From: CAJINA01 sp964636125
GTDB taxonomy: Bacteria; Desulfobacterota; Desulfobacteria; Desulfobacterales; CAJINA01
Reading direction: 5' to 3'
Length of the DNA: 64,000 nucleotides
Assembly: GCA_964636125.1 (NCBI GenBank)
Contig: CAZWPX010000015.1
Span: 17,400 to 81,399 of the forward strand
Both the position numbers and the translations under genes were made by a program. Below are positions 59,573 through 64,000 of the stretch, piece by piece. The notes under the pieces were generated by a model. That model ran no database searches, had not been told where the DNA came from, and saw nothing but the letters and a program-made list of their open reading frames with translations. Position 1 is the first letter of the stretch. Each line of letters opens with the position of its first letter.

Positions 59573-62500
59573 TCAGTTTTCATCCGTTTCCGATCGGGAC
59601 AAGGGAAAATAGATTTTGAAAGCAACCCCTTTCCCGGGTTCACTCTCCACCGTAATTTTCCCGTCATGTTCTTCAATAATCGTGTGTGTAATGGACAAGC
59701 CTAAACCCGAACCTTTCGGATTGCGGGTAAAAAAGGGATCAAAGATGAAATCCATATCATCCGGATTGATGCCCGGGCCGTCATCTGTGATGACAAGTTC
59801 AACGCCGCGGCCGTCCTGGAAAAAGGCCAGGCCCTCAATGGGTCGGGCCTTTATGCGGATGCAGCCGCCCCGGGAAAGAACCGCCAGTGAATTCAAAAGA
59901 ATGTTGTAGATCGCCTGCTTGATCTTCTCGGGATCCAGGTCTACCGGCGGTAAGGGATCGATGTTATCCCGAATCAGCTTAACCCCCTCCCGTTTGCACT
60001 GTTTTTGTATGAAAAACAGTGAATTGTCAATAACCCGGTTTAAATCTCGGGGCGCCAGCCGGGAGGTGGGTTTGGATGCAAACTCGAGCAGTTCGGTAAT
60101 AATCTGTTCCAGTTTCTCGATCTCTTCCAGTGCACTTTGCATCATCAGGCGTTCGTCCAGCCGGTTGGCCATGCGGTCATGCAGGTCATCCAGCAAAAGG
60201 CTGATCCCGGTCAGAGGGTTGCGTATCTCATGGGCCACCCCGGCGGCCAGGGTTCCCAGTGACACCAGCCGGTCGGATCGATTGAGATGCTTTTCCATTT
60301 TCTTGCGGGTGGTGACATCCCTGAAGATGACCAGCGAAGATCTCTCACCGGAACCATCGGCCCCCTGGAAAGCGGACACCACAACTTCTAAAAACGCCTT
60401 CTGACCCTGCGGCAGGGTAATTTTTATCTCGGTCCCGGGACTCTCCTCGTTAGAGGCCATCGCCTGGTTGACAAAGGCGAGAAAATCGGGAAAGGCCCTT
60501 AAAACATCCGCGGCGGTCTGGCCTACGATTTTTGTCCCGTTGAACTGAAACAGGTTCTCCGCGTTCCGGTTTGCCGAGCAGATCAAGCCGCTGTGGTCAA
60601 TGACCAGCAAGCCGCTCATCATATTGGCAAAGATGTTTTCAACGAAATCTCTTTCGCTGATGATGTCGTTCATCAACCGGGCGCGTTCCAGGGCCATGGC
60701 CGCTTCATTGGCGATGATTTTCAAAGACTCCATCTGGGCCGGTGCAATCTGGCGGCGGCTGGAGGCATAATCAGCCCCCAGCACCCCGATATTGCGATCG
60801 GCGACATAAATAGGGGCAAATGCGAAAGAAGTCGTCAGGTTCTCTGCTGCGATCCGGTGATCCAGTTCCGTGAGCTGTGGGTCGGTCCCGGTGTCGGTGA
60901 TCAAAACCGGCTGCCGGGAAGTGAACACCCGGGTCTGGACACAGTTGTGGCGCGAGATATCATACCCCACCCCGTCCGCAAGTCCGGCCAGTTCTTCCGA
61001 AAACCCATACGCGCGTGCGCATTCGAGTCGCTGGGACGATGCATTGTAAAGATAGATCAGCGCCCGGTCAAATCCCAGCCCGTTCACACAATTTCTCAAT
61101 ATGATATCCAGAACCTCCGAACGGTCAAACGTCAGGCTCAGGGAGCGCCCCACCGACTGTATATTTTTGAGGATATCCACCTGCTCTTCCAGGCGGCGGT
61201 TGTAGTCCTCGATCTCTTTTTTTGACTTGGCCAGGGCCCTGAGGGATGTGACCAGGTTCTCTTCATTCTTTTTCAGCTGCCGCCCCATGGATTGAAAATC
61301 CCGGCCCAGCACTTCCAGCTCATCCTGGCTGGTAATGTTCACTTCAACATCGTAATGCCCGCTTTTTACTTCTTTGACCTTCCCGGCCAGAATCTGGATC
61401 GGGCGTGTAAAACTACGCGCCAGCAGGATGCTGAGGGTGGCCACGACAATACCGGCCAGGGCGATGATCAGGACAAACTGTTTCATTGTCCGATGCTGGG
61501 TCGCGGCGATCTGCGAAGACGTTTCATCCACCACCTTGTGAAAGGTGTCGATTTTAGCCCCCAGGGTAACGCCGCCGAAGAATCCGGTTTTGTTATAGAC
61601 CCCCTGGGAAAACCGGATCGGCGCATATGCCAGAACCCGAGGCACCCGGCCGACGCTGGAGGTCCGGGTGACGCCCGGCCTGCCCGCCAGCACTTCCACC
61701 CCGATATGCCGATAGTTTGTATGCACAAAGGGCACATGAAACAGGTTGAATGGAATCAGACCCGCTTTCAGGTTCTTCGCGTTATACGCCTGGGACAGGG
61801 GATTCACCAGGGCACCGCTGTCCGCATCCCAACCCCTGATATCCCAAAATTTTGGATGGGTGATGATCCAGCCCTCATCATCGAAAAGAAACGCATAATT
61901 ACCGCTGGCATAGCTCGGAAAAACCACTTCCTCCGAGCTGGTGGGCTGGACATGCTGGGTATACTCCATCAAATGCCGGTGGTCGAGGGCGATACTGACC
62001 ACACCCTGAAACACGGCCTGTCGGTAAAGCGGCATGGCGAACCGGATGAGACCCTCGAACTCTGTCCCCCCCACGGCCCTTTCCACATCCGGCGCACCCT
62101 GCAATTGCTGTTCTTTGCGAATGTGCCGCCCCATGAGATGCGACACATACAGCCTTTCCGGCGGAAGTGCCCGGGTCTGGTTAAAATAGTCCTCCTGGCC
62201 GAATGGGCTGATAAACGGTGCCGACACGTCTCTATGGCCGGGTACAATGCGATCGCGGACGATCCGGATTTGCTCGATCCCATTGGCATCGGCGAAGGTA
62301 ATCTCCCTGTAGAGCGGATAAAAGATCCTTTTTTGATAGGGATTTGCAGGTGTCCCCGCCCGCAGCCAGATTTTGCGATGATGAAGTTGACTGAAATTCT
62401 GATACACGTCGGCATCGGGTGCGAACAAGGCCAGTGTCCGGAGGTCGTCATTGGTATTATGTAAAAACAGCTCCACCTGGGAGGCAATCGCCCGGGCCCG

Positions 62501-62671
62501 GGCTTCCAGCAGCGAGGCTGCATTTTTGATCAGCGCGTTGCGACTGCTTTCCATCGCGTTGCGACCGACCTGCATCACCTTGTCCCGGGAGAAAAAGCTC
62601 AACACCACCAGGGGCACAATCGACACCAGCAGAAACGCGAACAGAAACTTTTTTAAAATACCAAAGCGCAT
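59573..62671 (-). CDS. Multi-domain membrane sensor histidine kinase (Cache-HAMP-GAF-PAS-HisKA-HATPase)
   Basis: The 1032-residue protein has an N-terminal helix (about 8-27), a long double-Cache-like periplasmic domain (about 30-395), a second helix (FVLIIALAGIVVATLSILLA), HAMP (about 420-475), a coiled coil, GAF (about 510-660, ILRNCVNGLGFDRALIYLYN), PAS (about 680-790, MSGLLVIDHSGLICSANRNA), HisKA with GVAHEIRNPLTGISLL (His814) and HATPase with NILLNSLAVLS, DDGPGI and GSGLGLSITHTI. It should sense a small periplasmic ligand and phosphorylate the sigma-54 regulator that follows. The nearby OadB-type gene suggests a carboxylate as signal, by inference. Confidence 0.93.
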   Translation of the reverse strand: MRFGILKKFLFAFLLVSIVPLVVLSFFSRDKVMQVGRNAMESSRNALIKNAASLLEARARAIASQVELFLHNTNDDLRTLALFAPDADVYQNFSQLHHRKIWLRAGTPANPYQKRIFYPLYREITFADANGIEQIRIVRDRIVPGHRDVSAPFISPFGQEDYFNQTRALPPERLYVSHLMGRHIRKEQQLQGAPDVERAVGGTEFEGLIRFAMPLYRQAVFQGVVSIALDHRHLMEYTQHVQPTSSEEVVFPSYASGNYAFLFDDEGWIITHPKFWDIRGWDADSGALVNPLSQAYNAKNLKAGLIPFNLFHVPFVHTNYRHIGVEVLAGRPGVTRTSSVGRVPRVLAYAPIRFSQGVYNKTGFFGGVTLGAKIDTFHKVVDETSSQIAATQHRTMKQFVLIIALAGIVVATLSILLARSFTRPIQILAGKVKEVKSGHYDVEVNITSQDELEVLGRDFQSMGRQLKKNEENLVTSLRALAKSKKEIEDYNRRLEEQVDILKNIQSVGRSLSLTFDRSEVLDIILRNCVNGLGFDRALIYLYNASSQRLECARAYGFSEELAGLADGVGYDISRHNCVQTRVFTSRQPVLITDTGTDPQLTELDHRIAAENLTTSFAFAPIYVADRNIGVLGADYASSRRQIAPAQMESLKIIANEAAMALERARLMNDIISERDFVENIFANMMSGLLVIDHSGLICSANRNAENLFQFNGTKIVGQTAADVLRAFPDFLAFVNQAMASNEESPGTEIKITLPQGQKAFLEVVVSAFQGADGSGERSSLVIFRDVTTRKKMEKHLNRSDRLVSLGTLAAGVAHEIRNPLTGISLLLDDLHDRMANRLDERLMMQSALEEIEKLEQIITELLEFASKPTSRLAPRDLNRVIDNSLFFIQKQCKREGVKLIRDNIDPLPPVDLDPEKIKQAIYNILLNSLAVLSRGGCIRIKARPIEGLAFFQDGRGVELVITDDGPGINPDDMDFIFDPFFTRNPKGSGLGLSITHTIIEEHDGKITVESEPGKGVAFKIYFPLSRSETDEN

Positions 62672-62708
62672 GAGTCACAATACCATAAACCCGTTCGATG
62701 TAAACAGC

Positions 62709-63836
62709 CTACGCCATCATGAAGCTCCAGAGAATACCGGCACAGATGGCGGATCCGATGACACCGGATGAATTGCAGGCCATGGCGTGCATGAGCAGAA
62801 AATTAGTAGGATCCTCTTTTAACGCAGTCAGATGAACCTCACGGGCGGAACCGGGTACGGCGGAAACACCTGCAGCGCCCAGCAGAGGATTTATTTTTTC
62901 TTTGGAAAACAGGTTCATGATTTTAGCAAAAAGGACCCCTGAGGCCGTTGCGATGCTGAACGCAACCGCGCCGAGAAAAAAGATACCCACAGACTTTCCG
63001 GTCAGGAAAACATCACCCTGGGTGCTGGCACCCACTGTTAGCCCAAGAAAAATGGTGGCTGTATCGATAATCGCACTGCTCGCGGTTTTAGCAAGGCGAT
63101 CGACCACACCAGACTCTTTCATAATATTACCGAAGAAAAAAGTACCTAAAAGGGGAATGGAGGCCGGGGCTAGAAAGCAGCACAACAGAAGGCCGACTAC
63201 CGGAAAAACAAGCAGCTCCTTTCTGGACGGTTGGCGGGGTTCAGACATCCGAATCAGCCGTTCTTCTCTGGTGGTGAGCAGCCGCATGATAGGCGGCTGG
63301 ATGATAGGGATAAGCGCCATATAGGAATAGGCCGCAATGGCGATGGGCCCGATCAAATGGGGCGCCAGTTTGGCAGTTAAAAAGATCGATGTCGGTCCAT
63401 CCGCGCCGCCGATAATTGCGATGGAGGCGGCCTCCTTGGGTAAAAACCCGAGGCCCAGGGCACTGAGCAGTGTAAAAAATATTCCCATCTGGGCGGCCGC
63501 GCCAAGGAGCATCAGTTTGGGCCGGGCAAGCAATGATGAAAAATCGGTCATGGCCCCCAATCCTAAAAAAACGATGGAAGGATAGAGCCCGGAGGTCACC
63601 CCGAAATAGAGATAATGCAAAACGCTGTTGTTCTCGTAAATGCCAAGTCCGAACCCTTTGAAAAAAGGAATATTACCGACGAGGATCCCAAAGCCAATGG
63701 GCAGCAGTAAAAGCGGCTCATACTGTTTTGCAATGGCAAGGTAAAGAAAAAGACAGCCCACCAGAATCATGACTACGTGGCGCCAATCCGCAAGATAGTA
63801 GCCCGTATTGGTCAAAAATTGTAACAACAGTTCCAT
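62709..63836 (-). CDS. Sodium ion-translocating decarboxylase beta subunit (OadB/GcdB/MmdB family)
   Basis: The beta subunit decarboxylates carboxybiotin and couples this to sodium export across the inner membrane. The 375-residue protein has nine to eleven hydrophobic segments with the family hallmarks LLLPIGFGILVGNIPFF, SGLYPSIVFLGLGAMTDFSS, IAIIGGADGPTSIFLTAKLA (the functional aspartate region), IQPPIMRLLTTREER and NPLLGAAGVSAVPGSAREVH. AAGGTG precedes the ATG at 63836. A biotin-carrier gene lies just upstream on the same strand, as in oxaloacetate, methylmalonyl-CoA or glutaconyl-CoA decarboxylase operons; which one cannot be told from this subunit. Confidence 0.95.
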   Translation of the reverse strand: MELLLQFLTNTGYYLADWRHVVMILVGCLFLYLAIAKQYEPLLLLPIGFGILVGNIPFFKGFGLGIYENNSVLHYLYFGVTSGLYPSIVFLGLGAMTDFSSLLARPKLMLLGAAAQMGIFFTLLSALGLGFLPKEAASIAIIGGADGPTSIFLTAKLAPHLIGPIAIAAYSYMALIPIIQPPIMRLLTTREERLIRMSEPRQPSRKELLVFPVVGLLLCCFLAPASIPLLGTFFFGNIMKESGVVDRLAKTASSAIIDTATIFLGLTVGASTQGDVFLTGKSVGIFFLGAVAFSIATASGVLFAKIMNLFSKEKINPLLGAAGVSAVPGSAREVHLTALKEDPTNFLLMHAMACNSSGVIGSAICAGILWSFMMA

Positions 63837-63838
63837 TT

Positions 63839-63895
63839 CTACACCTTTTGAATACTACTTTGTTGGTATGGGTTTATGGCTTCTAATCCGTACAA
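63839..63895 (-). CDS. Possible 18-codon leader peptide before oadB
   Basis: On the minus strand a perfect AAGGAGG (63901-63907) lies 5 nt before a TTG that opens an 18-codon frame, MYGLEAINPYQQSSIQKV, ending in TAG 2 nt before the oadB ATG. The ribosome site is much stronger than that of oadB, so translation of this frame could feed ribosomes to oadB. It may also be only a remnant. No similar peptide is known to me. Confidence 0.3.
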   Translation of the reverse strand: MYGLEAINPYQQSSIQKV

Positions 63896-63929
63896 GGTTG
63901 CCTCCTTCTCTGTTTGTGGGCGTACCCCC

Positions 63930-64000
63930 CTACCCGATCACGGCCAGGACATCCCCCTTGGCAACCGAGTCACCGGAAGCGTAGTTGATCGCCTTGATGG
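63930..64000 (-). CDS. Biotin carboxyl carrier domain, partial (C-terminal 22 residues)
   Basis: The reverse strand from the right edge reads IKAINYASGDSVAKGDVLAV followed by IG and a TAG at 63930-63932. This is the closing hairpin of a biotinyl/lipoyl domain (the GDSVAKGDVLAVIG pattern). The biotin-bearing lysine lies outside the window. With the adjacent OadB-type gene, it is most likely the carrier part of a sodium-pumping decarboxylase or of a biotin-dependent carboxylase. Whether it is a free carrier or the end of a larger alpha subunit cannot be seen. Confidence 0.8.
   Translation of the reverse strand, partial: IKAINYASGDSVAKGDVLAVIG

Overview
The window reads as one chromosomal stretch of a Gram-negative bacterium. 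Its lipid A genes (lpxI rather than lpxH), the bamA-skp-fabZ-lpxA order, the pilC gene, a four-module DHH-CBS-nucleotidyltransferase, the sodium-pump decarboxylase subunit and the sigma-54 regulator fit the former Deltaproteobacteria (Desulfobacterota), most likely a Desulfobacterales-type anaerobe. That placement is inference: no rRNA or sulfate-reduction gene is present. Most genes are GC-rich (a counted row gave 57%), with one clear AT-rich exception at 49.7-50.9 kb.

Layout. (1) 1-25.0 kb, almost all on the minus strand, is an outer-membrane supercluster: lysS, lolC, lolD, bamA, skp, fabZ, lpxA, lpxI, a four-gene heptose/nucleotide-sugar block (hddA, epimerase, hddC, gmhA), a Gfo/Idh oxidoreductase, lpxB, msbA, an ArnT-like and a family-2 glycosyltransferase, then lptF, lptG, waaA and a partial lpxK. 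One plus-strand membrane glycosyltransferase (4420-5985) interrupts it. Together these genes make lipid A and heptose donors, flip and transport lipopolysaccharide, decorate it, and insert outer-membrane proteins and lipoproteins. lpxD is missing from its usual place. (2) 25.0-27.9 kb holds a PilS-like kinase and pilC. (3) 28.1-34.3 kb, plus strand, is housekeeping: tRNA nucleotidyltransferase, trpS, scpA, scpB, an HU/IHF gene, and an isolated unknown gene with its own promoter and terminator. (4) 34.4-38.3 kb holds dodecin, a gene-poor gap of about 960 bases, a three-gene unit (helix-turn-helix-like protein, secreted sensor-like protein, membrane HAMP protein) and a GcvR-like double-ACT protein behind a long leader hairpin.

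(5) 38.3-55.0 kb is the most unusual part. A minus-strand trio (a radical-SAM-like/GNAT fusion without an iron-sulfur motif, a RimK-type ATP-grasp ligase, a PP-loop ATPase) diverges from a plus-strand run: orphan periplasmic binding protein, a three-part nucleotide-transporter/HEAT/cNMP protein, a GshB-type ATP-grasp ligase and a complete peptide ABC transporter. An AT-rich radical SAM gene is wedged between the peptide-binding protein and the permeases. The combination suggests synthesis or uptake of a modified small peptide or amide; this is inference.

(6) 55.1-64.0 kb holds a small MscS channel, two small unknown proteins, and a minus-strand run of biotin-carrier fragment, OadB-type sodium pump subunit, a large multi-domain histidine kinase, a sigma-54 response regulator and an exported M14 aspartoacylase-like protein. 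No tRNA, rRNA, CRISPR array or intact insertion sequence was recognised.
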